DNA of 64,000 nt from Halomonas salipaludis (GTDB lineage: Bacteria; Pseudomonadota; Gammaproteobacteria; Pseudomonadales; Halomonadaceae): NCBI RefSeq assembly GCF_002286975.1, contig NZ_NSKB01000001.1, forward strand, positions 126,733 to 190,732, written 5' to 3'. The notes under the pieces were generated by a model, which had not been told where the DNA came from, did no database searches, and saw only the letters and a list, made by a program, of their open reading frames with translations. The translations under genes and the position numbers were made by a program. This document shows, piece after piece, positions 35,012 through 44,785 of the stretch. The stretch's first letter is position 1. Each line of letters begins with the position of its first letter.

Positions 35012-36598
35012 TCACGGCTCTTCCGCGGCGTCCAGCACATGGTTGCGGCCGGCGGCCTTGGCCGCATATAGCGCGCGGTCGGCCTCGCGCATCAGCGCAT
35101 GCGGATCGAAAGGTGGCGACGTGGCACTGGCGACGCCGATGCTTACCGTCAAGGGGCTGCCGACCGGCGAGGCAACATGCGGGATATCCAGCGCCACTAT
35201 CGCGGCACGCAGCGACTCGGCGAAGCCCATCGCAGTATCGTGGTCGCTATCCTCCAGCAGTAGGCTGAATTCCTCACCCCCGGTGCGTGCTACCAGCGGC
35301 CGCAGACCCGGTTCTGCACGATCGGCGAGACGTCGCATGCAGTCGGCAACCTGCACCAGGCAGGCATCGCCGGCCTGGTGTCCGTAGTGATCGTTATAGG
35401 GCTTGAAGTAGTCGATATCGAGCATCATCACTGCGACGCTGCCAGCGTTGCGTTCGGCGGTGATCAGCGCCTCGTCGAGCCGTGCGTCGAACAGCCGTCG
35501 GTTGGCAAGACCGGTGAGATGATCGTGGCGAGCCAGCTCGAGCAGCGACGAGGTGCGTGCGCGCTGCTCCTCGAGCAGTCCCTGAAACTCCCGGGCCAGG
35601 GTGCCGATCTCGTCGTCTCGGGCCAGCAGCGCCGCCGGGGTGGAGTGGGTCTTGGCCGGATCCTGCAGGCTATGAGTGAAACGCGTGAAGTCGCGCAGCG
35701 GGCGCAGGATCATACGCTCCAGCAACAGCAGCACCAGGGCAATGACCAGCAGCATCAGCGCGACGACGGAGCCCAGCGCATAGCGGAAGGTACGCAGGCT
35801 GGTGCGGATCGTATCGCGTGGCAGTTGGGTCGTCAGATTCAGGGCAAGCCCGGGCTGAGAGGCGGGCAGGTAGCGGCTGACTCTCATCAGGGAAGCCTCA
35901 TCCTGATGCAGCAGGACGTGGATGTCGCCGGGCTCCGCTGTCAGGGCCGGCTCGACGCTGACGGGCAGCCCTGTCCGCTCATGGACACCTGCCTGCCAGG
36001 CCTCGTCGAGTAGCCGTACCTTGGCTAGCCAGCCGCGCGGCGGGCCGCTCTCATCGGTGCGCAGCACCGGGCTGATGCCGACCAGTGCGGGCCAGGGCTT
36101 GACGAAAAGATAGTCGCTGCCGCCCTCCATGACGCTCTCCAGGCGCTGCTGGAGGCTGGTGATGACCGCTGCCGCCCAGGCACAGTCGCCGCGCGGCTCG
36201 GCGCAGGAGGCATATCGGGCGCTGGCGGGATCGATGCCCGCCACCCAGTAGACGTTGCCGTCGGAGTCGAAGAACACCATCAGCTGGTAGTCCATGTCCT
36301 CGAACATGCTGCGGCTGAAGTTGACTTGCGCATAGCGGGGCTGCTGGCCCTGGACGAAGGCGTAGGTATCGTCCCAGTGCGCCCAGTCGCGAACCTGGGC
36401 CATCAGCAGCTGCTGATTGTGAGTAAGGCTGCGTTCGAGTCGATCGAGCTCCCGCGAGGCGACCTCGCGCTCTTCCTCGAGCAGGGCGGGAAGCACCAGC
36501 AGCCGGCCGATCAACCATAGCCCGGCCATGGTCATCAGTAACACACCGCCCAGGGCGAGCAGGAACCGGTGGCGTAAGGAGGTGAGGGGGAGTGGCAT
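35012..36598 (-). CDS. CHASE4-GGDEF diguanylate cyclase
   Basis: 528 residues. Spans at about 8-36 and 238-263 flank a periplasmic CHASE4-like sensor (DWAHWDDTYAFVQG and VYWVAGIDP are characteristic). A short HAMP-like linker follows, then a GGDEF domain (about 350-515) with LTGLANRRLFD and active-site RTGGEEFSLL. The GGEEF signature is intact, so it should make c-di-GMP. A canonical RxxD product-inhibition site five residues upstream is not obvious. Monocistronic, downstream of the metG terminator. Confidence 0.92.
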   Translation of the reverse strand: MPLPLTSLRHRFLLALGGVLLMTMAGLWLIGRLLVLPALLEEEREVASRELDRLERSLTHNQQLLMAQVRDWAHWDDTYAFVQGQQPRYAQVNFSRSMFEDMDYQLMVFFDSDGNVYWVAGIDPASARYASCAEPRGDCAWAAAVITSLQQRLESVMEGGSDYLFVKPWPALVGISPVLRTDESGPPRGWLAKVRLLDEAWQAGVHERTGLPVSVEPALTAEPGDIHVLLHQDEASLMRVSRYLPASQPGLALNLTTQLPRDTIRTSLRTFRYALGSVVALMLLVIALVLLLLERMILRPLRDFTRFTHSLQDPAKTHSTPAALLARDDEIGTLAREFQGLLEEQRARTSSLLELARHDHLTGLANRRLFDARLDEALITAERNAGSVAVMMLDIDYFKPYNDHYGHQAGDACLVQVADCMRRLADRAEPGLRPLVARTGGEEFSLLLEDSDHDTAMGFAESLRAAIVALDIPHVASPVGSPLTVSIGVASATSPPFDPHALMREADRALYAAKAAGRNHVLDAAEEP

Positions 36599-36688
36599 CG
36601 AGGTTTCCCGGGCGCCCGGTGACGCCGTCCTGTAAGAGATATCCTACAAAGCCTATCGGCGAGCGCTAATGATTCTTTAGTTCAGTGG

Positions 36689-36724
36689 CAAAAAAACGGG
36701 CGCCTGGGATACCCCCGGCGCCCG
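36689..36724 (-). terminator. Rho-independent terminator of metG
   Basis: On the minus strand CGGGCGCC pairs with GGCGCCCG and is followed by a run of seven T residues. It begins about 22 bp after the metG stop. Confidence 0.93.
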
Positions 36725-36745
36725 CTACGGCGTTGGCGAATGAGG

Positions 36746-38791
36746 TTACACCACGCGTTGGCCAGGCTCAGCGCCGGAGTCCGGCGACAGCAGGTAGATG
36801 CCGTCGTCGTTACCGGCGGCCAGCACCATGCCTTCGGAGACCCCGAAACGCATCTTGCGCGGCGCCAGGTTGGCGACCATCACCGTCAGGCGCCCCTCCA
36901 GTGCTTCCGGGGCATAGGCGGAACGAATGCCGGAAAACACCGTGCGGGTCTCGCCGCCCAGGTCGAGGGTCAGCTCGAGCAGCTTGTCGGCCCCCTCGAC
37001 GTAGTCGGCCTTGGCGATGCGGGCGATGCGCAGGTCGACCTTGATGAAGTCGTCGAAGCCGATCTCTGCGGCGATGGGCTCCGCGGCCAGCGGGCCCTTG
37101 GGGGTGTCCTTGAGTTTCTGCTCTTCCACCAGGTCCTCCTTGGATGCCTCGATCATGGCATCGATCTTGTCGCGCTCGACGCGGGTCATCAGCGGCTTGA
37201 ACTTGGCGACCTCGTGATCCAGCAGCACCTCATGGCGGCTATGCCAGTCGAGGCCGTCGAGCTCGAGGAACTCGCGGGCACCCTCGGCCATGGCCGGCAC
37301 CACCGGCGCCAGGTAGACCATTAGCTGGCGGAACAGGTTGATGCCTACCGAGCAGATATCGAGGACCTCGTGCTCGCGCCCCGACTCCTTGGCCAGTACC
37401 CACGGCGCCTTGTCGGCAATATAGGTGTTGGCCTCGTCGGCGAGCTCCATCACCCGGCGCATGGCGCGGCCGAATTCACGTGCCTCGAAATCGGCGGCGA
37501 TGTCATCGCCAGCGGCGATGAAGCGGGCCACCAGCTCCGGCTCGGCGCAGTGGGCCGACAGCTTGCCATTGCCCAGTTTCTTGACGAAGCCAGCGCAGCG
37601 ACTGGCGATGTTGACCACCTTGCCGACCAGGTCCGAGTTGACGCGCTGGGCGAAGTCCTCGAGGTTGAGGTCGAGGTCGTCGACACCCGAGGTCAGCTTG
37701 GCGGCGAAATAGTAGCGCAGGTACTCGGGGTTGAGATGCTCGGCATAGGTCGCCGCCTTGATGAAGGTGCCCCGCGACTTGGACATCTTGGCACCGTTGA
37801 CGGTGACGAAGCCGTGGCAGTTGACCCCGGTCGGGGTGCGGAAGTCGGCACCCTCGAGCATCGCCGGCCAGAACAGCGCGTGGAAATAGACGATGTCCTT
37901 GCCGATGAAGTGGTAGACCTCGGCGTCGCTGTCACGCTTCCAGTAGGCGTCGAAGTCGATGCCCTCGCGGTCGCAGAGGTTCTTGAAGCTGGCCAGGTAG
38001 CCGATCGGCGCGTCGAGCCAGACGTAGAAGTACTTGCCCGGGGCATCGGGAATCTCGAAGCCGAAGTAGGGCGCATCGCGGGAGATATCCCACTCGTTGA
38101 GCCCCGACTCGAACCACTCCTGGAGCTTGTTGCTGATCTGGCTCTGGACGTGGTCGCCGCGGGTCCAGCGCTTGAGGAAGTCGGCGAAGTCGGGCAGCTT
38201 GAAGAAGTAGTGGGTCGAGCTGCGCACCTCCGGCGTGGCGCCGGAGATCGCCGAGACCGGATCGATCAGCTCGGCCGGTGTATAGGTAGCACCGCACGCC
38301 TCGCAGTTGTCGCCGTATTGATCCTCGGCCTTGCACTTGGGGCAGGTACCCTTGATGAAGCGGTCGGCGAGGAACAACCCCTTGACCGGGTCGTACATCT
38401 GCTCGATGTCGCGGGTGGCGATATGGCCGGCGTCGCGCAGGCGAGTGTAGATCAGCTCGCTGAAATAGCGGTTTTCGTCGGAGTGGGTCGAGTGGTAGTT
38501 GTCGAAGGCCACGCCAAAGCGTGCGAAATCCGCCTGGTGCTCCCTGGAGACGCGCTCGATCAGTGCCTCGGAGGTGATGCCTTCCTGCTCTGCACGCAGC
38601 ATGATGGCGGTGCCATGAGCGTCGTCGGCGCACACGTAGTGGCACGCATTGCCACGGCTCTTCTGGAAGCGCACCCAGATGTCGGTCTGGATGTACTCCA
38701 GCAGGTGGCCGAGGTGGATCGCACCGTTGGCGTAGGGCAGGGCGCTGGTAACGAGAATCTTGCGCGCATGGTGACGTGGCGAGTTGGACAT
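36746..38791 (-). CDS. metG: Methionyl-tRNA synthetase
   Basis: 681 residues from the ATG at 38791; the longer frame upstream is not family-like. Class I signatures are [11 protein letters not shown] and KMSKSRG. The zinc-knuckle cysteines are CPKC and CEAC in the connective region near residues 145-165. A C-terminal tRNA-binding/dimerisation domain ([12 protein letters not shown]) completes the long form. It charges initiator and elongator tRNA-Met. Divergent from polB, with 145 bp between starts. Confidence 0.97.
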   Translation of the reverse strand: MSNSPRHHARKILVTSALPYANGAIHLGHLLEYIQTDIWVRFQKSRGNACHYVCADDAHGTAIMLRAEQEGITSEALIERVSREHQADFARFGVAFDNYHSTHSDENRYFSELIYTRLRDAGHIATRDIEQMYDPVKGLFLADRFIKGTCPKCKAEDQYGDNCEACGATYTPAELIDPVSAISGATPEVRSSTHYFFKLPDFADFLKRWTRGDHVQSQISNKLQEWFESGLNEWDISRDAPYFGFEIPDAPGKYFYVWLDAPIGYLASFKNLCDREGIDFDAYWKRDSDAEVYHFIGKDIVYFHALFWPAMLEGADFRTPTGVNCHGFVTVNGAKMSKSRGTFIKAATYAEHLNPEYLRYYFAAKLTSGVDDLDLNLEDFAQRVNSDLVGKVVNIASRCAGFVKKLGNGKLSAHCAEPELVARFIAAGDDIAADFEAREFGRAMRRVMELADEANTYIADKAPWVLAKESGREHEVLDICSVGINLFRQLMVYLAPVVPAMAEGAREFLELDGLDWHSRHEVLLDHEVAKFKPLMTRVERDKIDAMIEASKEDLVEEQKLKDTPKGPLAAEPIAAEIGFDDFIKVDLRIARIAKADYVEGADKLLELTLDLGGETRTVFSGIRSAYAPEALEGRLTVMVANLAPRKMRFGVSEGMVLAAGNDDGIYLLSPDSGAEPGQRVV

Positions 38792-38936
38792 AGTGGCGAT
38801 GACGTTCCCCAGAAAATCAGACCCCCGATTGTAGCCATCTTCGCCGCCCGCTGCATCCGTGTGCCGCGCACGGCCAACGACATCGACGCCTGCAGCACGT
38901 ACCATCCGAGTCTGGTAGGCAGCAGCGAGACACGGC

Positions 38937-41318
38937 GTGGCACAGCAGGGGTTTCTACTCACTCGACACTGGCGGGACACGCCGGCCGGCTGCGAGGTGT
39001 CATTCTGGCTGGCCACCGACGCCGGGCCGCGGTATGTGATACTGCCGCCACGCCCGTCGGTGGCTTTCGTGGCCGCCGCCGAGTGTCAGCGAGTGGAGCA
39101 ACTGCTGGTGGAAGAGCGCGGCGTCGAGCTGCGCGAGCTGGCGCTGTGCGATTTTCAACAGCGCCCGGTGCTGGGGCTCTACTGCCGTCACCAACGCCAA
39201 ATGATGCAGCTCGAGAAACGCCTGGCTGATGCCGGGGTCGCGCTGCTCGAGGCCGATATCAGACCCCCCGAACGCTACCTGATGGAGCGCTTTATTACCG
39301 CTGGCGTGTGCGTCAGCGGTAGCCTTGGCGACGCCGGCCGGGTGGTGGATGCCGATCTCAAGCCGGATGCCTGCTATCGCCCTGAACTGCGACTCTGCTC
39401 GCTGGATATCGAGACCAGCGAGCGCGGCGCGCTCTACTCGATTGCCGTGCAGGGCTGCGGCCAGCGTCAGGTCTTCATGCTCGACGAAAAGGGCAGCGCC
39501 GAACCCAATGTGGCGCCAGACGACATCGACCTGAGCTACTGCGCCACCCGCGCCGAACTGCTGGAGCGGCTCAATGAGTGGGTCGCCAGGCACGATCCGG
39601 ACGCGATCATCGGCTGGAATCTGGTGCAGTTTGATCTGCGCGTGCTGCAGCGCCACGCCGAGCAGCTCGGTGTCCCGCTGCGGTTCGGCCGCGGCGGTGA
39701 AGCGATGAGCTGGCGCGCCCACGGCAGCCAGGCCAACCACTATTTTGCCGCGGCGCCGGGGCGGCTGATCATCGACGGCATCGAGGCACTGCGTCAGGCG
39801 ACCTGGCAGTTCCCCTCGTTCAGCCTGGAGAGCGTCGCCCAGACGCTGCTCGGCGAGGGCAAGGCGATCGACAACCCCTACCAGCGCATGGACGATATCA
39901 ACCGCATGTTCGCCGAGGACAAGCCGGCGCTGGCGCGCTACAACCTCAAGGACTGCGAGCTGGTCACGCGGATCTTCGCCAAGACCCAGTTGATCGACTT
40001 CCTGCTCGAGCGCGCCGCGGTCACCGGCCTGCCCGTCGACCGCATGGGCGGCTCGGTGGCGGCGTTCTCGCATCTCTACCTGCCACGCATGCACCGCCTC
40101 GGTTTCGTGGCGCCGAACCTTGGCGACATTGAGGGCGACAACAGCCCCGGCGGCTTCGTCATGGACTCGCGTCCGGGGCTCTACGACTCGGTGCTGGTGC
40201 TCGATTTCAAGAGCCTCTACCCGTCGATCATCCGCACCTTCCTGATCGATCCGGTGGGCCTGGTGGCGGGGCTCGCCGAGGAGCAACACGACCCTGGTCG
40301 CGGCCTGACGGTGCCCGGCTTTCGCGGTGCGTACTTCTCGCGCAGCCGCCACGCGCTGCCCGAGATCGTGGCCCGGGTATGGCGGGGCCGTGAGGCCGCC
40401 AAACGTGACGGCAACGCACCGCTGGCCCAGGCGCTGAAGATCATCATGAATGCCTTCTACGGCGTGCTCGGTTCGCGGGGCTGCCGCTTCTTCGATCCGC
40501 GGCTGGCCTCCTCGATCACCCTGCGCGGTCACCAGATCATGCAGCGCACCCGCGAGCTGATCGAGGCCGAAGGCCATACGGTCATCTACGGCGATACCGA
40601 CTCCACCTTCGTATGGCTCCAGGACGCCCACGATGGCGATGCAGCAGAGGCCATCGGCCGCCGCCTGGCGGCCAAGGTCAACGCCTGGTGGCGCGATCAT
40701 CTGCGCACCACCTACGATCTGGAGAGTGCCCTGGAACTGCAGTTCGAGACCCATTATCGGCGCTTTCTGATGCCCACCATTCGCGGCGCCGAGGAGGGCA
40801 GCAAGAAGCGCTACGCAGGGCTGGTGGAGGATGCCGGGGGGCAGCCGCAGCTGGTGTTCAAGGGACTCGAGACGGTGCGCGCCGACTGGACGGCACTGGC
40901 CAAGACCTTTCAGCAGGAACTCTACCGACGGATCTTTGTGGGCGAACCCTACCGCGACTTCGTGCGCGACTACGTGGCCCGCACCCTGGCCGGTGAGTAC
41001 GACGAGCAGCTGGTGTATCGCAAGCGGCTGCGCCGCAAGCTTGGCGACTACCAGCGTAACGTGCCGCCCCACGTACGCGCCGCGCGCCTGGCCGATGAGC
41101 TCAATCAGCGCCTGGGTAGGCCACGGCAGTACCAGCACGGCGGCTGGATTCGCTACGTGATCACCGTCGCCGGCCCCGAGCCGCTGGAGCTGCAACGCTC
41201 GGCCATCGACTACCAGCATTACCTGACGCGCCAGCTGCAGCCGGTGGCGGATGCCATCCTGCCGTTCGTCGATGATGATTTCAGCGCCTTGATCGACCGG
41301 CAGCTGGGGCTCTTCTAG
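38937..41318 (+). CDS. polB: DNA polymerase II (family B)
   Basis: 793 residues from a GTG start, like E. coli Pol II (783). The exonuclease domain has LDIETSE (Exo I), [11 protein letters not shown] (Exo II) and YNLKDCELV (Exo III). The polymerase motifs are [10 protein letters not shown] (A), [12 protein letters not shown] (B) and [10 protein letters not shown] (C). It restarts stalled replication and can bypass lesions with proofreading. Pol II is SOS-induced in E. coli, but I found no clear LexA box in the 145-bp gap to metG. Confidence 0.96.
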   Translation: MAQQGFLLTRHWRDTPAGCEVSFWLATDAGPRYVILPPRPSVAFVAAAECQRVEQLLVEERGVELRELALCDFQQRPVLGLYCRHQRQMMQLEKRLADAGVALLEADIRPPERYLMERFITAGVCVSGSLGDAGRVVDADLKPDACYRPELRLCSLDIETSERGALYSIAVQGCGQRQVFMLDEKGSAEPNVAPDDIDLSYCATRAELLERLNEWVARHDPDAIIGWNLVQFDLRVLQRHAEQLGVPLRFGRGGEAMSWRAHGSQANHYFAAAPGRLIIDGIEALRQATWQFPSFSLESVAQTLLGEGKAIDNPYQRMDDINRMFAEDKPALARYNLKDCELVTRIFAKTQLIDFLLERAAVTGLPVDRMGGSVAAFSHLYLPRMHRLGFVAPNLGDIEGDNSPGGFVMDSRPGLYDSVLVLDFKSLYPSIIRTFLIDPVGLVAGLAEEQHDPGRGLTVPGFRGAYFSRSRHALPEIVARVWRGREAAKRDGNAPLAQALKIIMNAFYGVLGSRGCRFFDPRLASSITLRGHQIMQRTRELIEAEGHTVIYGDTDSTFVWLQDAHDGDAAEAIGRRLAAKVNAWWRDHLRTTYDLESALELQFETHYRRFLMPTIRGAEEGSKKRYAGLVEDAGGQPQLVFKGLETVRADWTALAKTFQQELYRRIFVGEPYRDFVRDYVARTLAGEYDEQLVYRKRLRRKLGDYQRNVPPHVRAARLADELNQRLGRPRQYQHGGWIRYVITVAGPEPLELQRSAIDYQHYLTRQLQPVADAILPFVDDDFSALIDRQLGLF

Positions 41319-41413
41319 GCGCCGATGGCGGCGTCTCGTCGCATATCACCGAGCGGCGTAGTGCCCGAGCATGCTGGGCTCGGAGACATACTGCCGATGC
41401 GGCGCGGGCTGGC

Positions 41414-42886
41414 TCACGCCTCGCCCCGGTAGACGCCAAAGTGGTCGAGACCCTGGTCGGTGAGGTGCAGTGCCTGCATGCGGCTCATCACGCCCTGACC
41501 GCAGTAGAGCAGGTAGCGTCGGCGTGGCAGCGTCGGGGCCCGGCTTGCCAGTTCGAAGAAGGGTATCGCCAGCGGTTCGCCATGGGGCAGTCGTAGCGGC
41601 GCGGCGTCACGCTCCTCGGGGTGGCGAATATCGATCACGGTGGCGTCGGCGGCCTCGGCCAGTGTGTGGGGCGTGGCGATCTCGTCGATCTCTCCCAGCA
41701 CAGGGGCGCTCTCCAGCAGGCGATCGCTGCGCGTCATCTCGGCGGCGGCGATGGCGGCGTCGAGCACCGCCTGATCGAAGTCCGCCTCGGCGGCCTCGAG
41801 CTGGGCCGGGCTGGGGCGCACGTGGGGGCGCTGCGAGACCACGCCGCAGTACTCGGGGAGCCGTTCGGCGTAGGTGGCGGTGCCGATGCGCCGGGCGTCG
41901 GCGATGATCGCCTGCTTGTCGCTGGCGATCAGCGGGCGCAGGATCGGCCGCTCGCTGACCGCATCGATCAGCCCCAGGTTAACGAGGCTCTGGCTCGAGA
42001 CTTGGGCCAGGGCGTCGCCGGTGATCAGCGCGGGGATCCGCGCCCGGGCGGCGACCCGGTTGGCGGCGCGCAGCATCATGCGCTTGAGCACCACCCCGGC
42101 CAGGCCGGCCGGCACCCGGCGCTGGATCTCGTCGACCACGCCGCCGAAGGGCACGCTGATGAAGTTGACCCGGTGCGAGGCGCTGTACTGCTGCCAGAGG
42201 TGGTGGGTGACCTCGCGCACGCCTCGTTCGTGGGCCGGACCGCCGAGATTGAAGAATAGGAAGTGGGTCTTGAGCCCGCGGCGCAGCAGCCGCCAGGCGG
42301 CCACCGGCGAATCGAAGCCGCCCGAGATCAGCGCCAGCGCCTGGCCCTGGGTGCCCAGTGGGTAGCCACCGAGGCCTGCCAGGCGCCGGCTGACCAGCAA
42401 CAGCCGTTGATCCTTGAGCTCCAGGCCCACGTCGAACTCGGCATGGCGCAGGTCGACGCGTGCACTGGGCACGGCCTCGAGCAGGGCGCTGCCCAGGTAG
42501 CGCTCGAGATCTTCCGAGCCGAAGTCGTGCTGGCCGCGGCGCTTGACGCTGACCCGGAAGCGCCGGCCGGGCAGCGCCTCGCGCCATAGCGCTACCAGCC
42601 GCTCGGCGGTGGTGGCGAAATCGATAAAGGGATACGCCTCCACCACCTGCACCTCATGAATGCCGGGAATGCGCGTCAGGCTGGCTTCGACGGCGGCATG
42701 TGCCGCGTCATCAAGATGTGCCGAGGGGCGAACCTCCAGCGCATCCCAGTGGTCGGCGACCCGCACCTTCGGGTCGATACCACGCAGCGTATTGCGGATA
42801 TTGGTGCGCAGGCAGCGCACCATCTCCTTGCGCACCGCGCGGGACTTGATGGTGATTTCGCCAAACAGCTTGATTCGATAGCGCAT
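41414..42886 (-). CDS. thiI: tRNA 4-thiouridine synthase/thiamine sulfur carrier ThiI with rhodanese domain
   Basis: 490 residues from the ATG at 42886. An N-terminal ferredoxin-like/THUMP region binds tRNA (about 1-165), the PP-loop ALISGGFDSPVAAW is near residue 180, and a C-terminal rhodanese domain (about 390-490) has catalytic Cys in LLYCGQGVMSR. It adenylates U8 of tRNA and transfers persulfide sulfur, and supplies sulfur to thiazole synthesis. The E. coli-type architecture is complete. Convergent with polB. Confidence 0.96.
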   Translation of the reverse strand: MRYRIKLFGEITIKSRAVRKEMVRCLRTNIRNTLRGIDPKVRVADHWDALEVRPSAHLDDAAHAAVEASLTRIPGIHEVQVVEAYPFIDFATTAERLVALWREALPGRRFRVSVKRRGQHDFGSEDLERYLGSALLEAVPSARVDLRHAEFDVGLELKDQRLLLVSRRLAGLGGYPLGTQGQALALISGGFDSPVAAWRLLRRGLKTHFLFFNLGGPAHERGVREVTHHLWQQYSASHRVNFISVPFGGVVDEIQRRVPAGLAGVVLKRMMLRAANRVAARARIPALITGDALAQVSSQSLVNLGLIDAVSERPILRPLIASDKQAIIADARRIGTATYAERLPEYCGVVSQRPHVRPSPAQLEAAEADFDQAVLDAAIAAAEMTRSDRLLESAPVLGEIDEIATPHTLAEAADATVIDIRHPEERDAAPLRLPHGEPLAIPFFELASRAPTLPRRRYLLYCGQGVMSRMQALHLTDQGLDHFGVYRGEA

Positions 42887-42985
42887 GCGCTTCACTTCGA
42901 GGAGACACGAACGCGTCATGGTAGCAATCCGCTGCCACGCATCGCCAGTTGGCTCGCCATGGTCTAAGCACTATCGCTGCGACTC

Positions 42986-43188
42986 TTAGCGAGGGACGCC
43001 GGGGGCAGGCCGATGAGGAGGTTCTGCGCCATGGGTGAGGAGGATTCCTCCGAACGGGCTGGCCATGGATGGCCAGCACCGGTCCTGCTAGCGGAGCAGG
43101 ATGCGAGAGCGCTGCAGGGCGCAGGTAGCGCCCAGGGACGGTTTACAGCGCCTCCTCTTAGGCCTGTCGACGGATCAGTTCCGAGCGA
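42986..43188 (+). repeat. Structured intergenic repeat, copy B (longest)
   Basis: This 203-bp copy fills most of the 327-bp gap between thiI and the GST gene, which holds no gene. Outer arms GCAGGCC/GGCCTGT and GAGGAGG/CCTCCTC pair. Internal hairpins include GCTGGCCA/TGGCCAGC around TGGA, TCCTGCT/AGCAGGA, and GGCGC/GCGCC. The ends (GCGAGGGACGCCG and ACGGATCAGTTCCGAGC) match copies A and C. Confidence 0.82.
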
Positions 43189-43213
43189 TGTTGATAGCTG
43201 GAGTAGCATCGGC

Positions 43214-43843
43214 TCAGGGCAGTGGAATCTCGTTGACCTTGTGCGGGCTGTGGTAGCCGCGCTGCACCGCCGGCCGGGCGGCGATCTCCAGATACCAGCG
43301 TTTGACCGCAGGGTAGGCGTCGAGATCGATGCGCTGCCACTCGAAGCGCGACACCCACGGCCACACCGCCATGTCGGCGATGGAGTACTCGCCAGCCAGG
43401 TAGCTGCGCTCATCGAGGCGCGTATCCAGCACCCGGTAAAGGCGCTGGGTCTCGTCGAAGAAACGCGTCTCGGCGTAGGCCGCCTTGCCAGGGTTGAAGT
43501 GCAGGAAGTGGTGTGTCTGGCCGAGGATCGGCCCCAGGCCGCCCATCTGCCACATCAGCCACTCCATTACCCGGTAGCGCGGCTCGCCGTCGGCGGGCAG
43601 AAAGCGCCCATGGCGCTCGGCCAGGTAGTACATGATGGCACCCGACTCCATGAGGGTGACGCCGGTGTCGTCATCGCGCAGGGCGGGAATCTTGTTGTTG
43701 GGGCTGACCGCGAGGAACGCCGGGGTGTGTTGCTCGCCCTGGGTGAGGTCGACCGCGTGGGTGCGGTAATCGAGCCCCAGTTCCTCGAGCAGAATCGAGA
43801 CCTTGCGGCCGTTGGGAGTGGTCCAGGTCCAGAAATCGATCAT
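43214..43843 (-). CDS. Glutathione S-transferase, YfcG/YghU-like disulfide reductase type
   Basis: 209 residues from the ATG at 43843. The thioredoxin-fold start WTTPNGRKVSILLEELGLDY and SPNNKIPAL match the Nu-class YfcG family, where the Thr-x-Asn element replaces a catalytic Tyr/Cys. The helical C-terminal domain contains IADMAVWPWV. Relatives reduce disulfides with two bound glutathiones. Monocistronic; the promoter lies in the 179-bp gap shared with a divergent lipoprotein gene. Confidence 0.88.
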   Translation of the reverse strand: MIDFWTWTTPNGRKVSILLEELGLDYRTHAVDLTQGEQHTPAFLAVSPNNKIPALRDDDTGVTLMESGAIMYYLAERHGRFLPADGEPRYRVMEWLMWQMGGLGPILGQTHHFLHFNPGKAAYAETRFFDETQRLYRVLDTRLDERSYLAGEYSIADMAVWPWVSRFEWQRIDLDAYPAVKRWYLEIAARPAVQRGYHSPHKVNEIPLP

Positions 43844-43938
43844 GCGCGCAGCCTCGTGGCGAAGGGGATCGAATAGCCAGCCTCGCACAGTCGCGGTGAG
43901 CTGTCATGGTGACGATGTCAAACGCTGTTCGAAAAGTG

Positions 43939-43967
43939 TTGACGCAGGTTTGAAAGCGGTGATATTT
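43939..43967 (+). promoter_or_regulatory. Promoter of the small lipoprotein gene
   Basis: TTGACG at 43939-43944 and GATATT at 43961-43966 are 16 bp apart and lie about 55 bp before the lipoprotein ATG. The surrounding bases are AT-rich. Confidence 0.5.
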
Positions 43968-44022
43968 AGCGCTACCGGCAATCCGTGCCGGGCCTATCAA
44001 CGCTCTTCGAGGGTTCGTGAAC

Positions 44023-44292
44023 ATGCCTCTGCGCCGCTGTTTACCCATTCTTCTGGTGGCTGCTCTCGCCACCGGTTGTGCCAGCACTACCATTGCGCCG
44101 CGCTACACCACCGACAATCCCGATGTCCTGCGGATCGGTGGCGAGCGTCCGGCCAATCCGGACCAGCGTACCGAAAGCGCCGGCTCCTACTGCCTCGAGA
44201 TCGCCGAGCGCTGGAACGACCACGGCAAGACCCCGGACGGTCAGGTGCTGTGGGCCAAGGACACCCTGCGCAAGGTGGTGCCCTGCCGCTGA
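44023..44292 (+). CDS. Small outer-membrane lipoprotein, unknown function
   Basis: 89 residues from the ATG at 44023 (GAGGG upstream; GTG at 44017 also in frame). The signal peptide ends in lipobox LATGC. Mature length is about 70 residues, with two further cysteines (SYCLEIAERW and the C-terminal VVPCR) that could form a disulfide. I do not recognise a family. A strong terminator follows, so it is a single-gene unit. Confidence 0.75.
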   Translation: MPLRRCLPILLVAALATGCASTTIAPRYTTDNPDVLRIGGERPANPDQRTESAGSYCLEIAERWNDHGKTPDGQVLWAKDTLRKVVPCR

Positions 44293-44314
44293 CTCCCTCG
44301 GCTGGGCCAGATAT

Positions 44315-44356
44315 CAGCGACCCCGGTGTGACGCTCACACCGGGGTCGCTGCGTTT
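44315..44356 (+). terminator. Rho-independent terminator after the lipoprotein gene
   Basis: CAGCGACCCCGGTGTGA pairs with TCACACCGGGGTCGCTG around a 3-nt loop, followed by CGTTT. It starts 22 bp after the stop codon. Confidence 0.85.
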
Positions 44357-44398
44357 AGTATGCTGTGAGCTCCTCGGATCCTGACCGGAGCAATGCCT

Positions 44399-44776
44399 AT
44401 GCCCACGATGCAACCCGGGAACCATCTGCGGATGCGCCTGACGCTGAGTTCACCGCTGGCGGCAGTGTTGCTGGTGGTACTGTTCCTGAGCGGCTGTGGT
44501 AGCGACAGCGACAGTCAGGTGCCGCTCTACGTGCTGGCCTCAGAGGGTGATGCCTACGATGGTGAACGCGTGGTCACCCAGGGCGTGGTGCGACGCTTCG
44601 AGGATCCACTGCACTACTGGATCGAGGATCAGGATCTCAATCGCGTCGAGCTGTTTCCCCATGATGCCGTCGCCGAGCACCTCGGAGAGCAGGTGCAGGT
44701 GAGTGGTACCTTTCGCCTCGACGAGCGCGGCGGCCGCCGCTTGACGGTGACGCGCCTCGAGGCGCTGGGCGAGTAG
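44399..44776 (+). CDS. Lipoprotein with a predicted OB-like domain
   Basis: 125 residues from the second ATG (44399), which has GGAG at 8-nt spacing; the first ATG (44393) is too close to it. A membrane-spanning signal ends in lipobox FLSGC. The mature part (VVTQGVVRRFEDPLHYWIED, then LGEQVQVSGTFRLDERGGRRLTV) has the strand pattern of small OB-fold proteins. No specific function can be given. Convergent with the PBP gene, 9 bp apart. Confidence 0.7.
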   Translation: MPTMQPGNHLRMRLTLSSPLAAVLLVVLFLSGCGSDSDSQVPLYVLASEGDAYDGERVVTQGVVRRFEDPLHYWIEDQDLNRVELFPHDAVAEHLGEQVQVSGTFRLDERGGRRLTVTRLEALGE

Positions 44777-44785
44777 CGCCAGAGG

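Noticed and set aside
38792-38936. LexA box in front of polB
   Set aside because: No CTG-N10-CAG with an AT-rich centre in the metG-polB gap.
37370-39229. 619-codon open frame on the plus strand opposite metG
   Set aside because: It is the antisense shadow of a highly conserved gene in GC-rich DNA; composition is biased to Val/Leu/Gly/Glu and no domain is recognisable.
39000-41219. 739-codon open frame on the minus strand opposite polB
   Set aside because: polB on the other strand has all family motifs; the antisense frame has low-complexity, His/Gln-rich content typical of a codon shadow.
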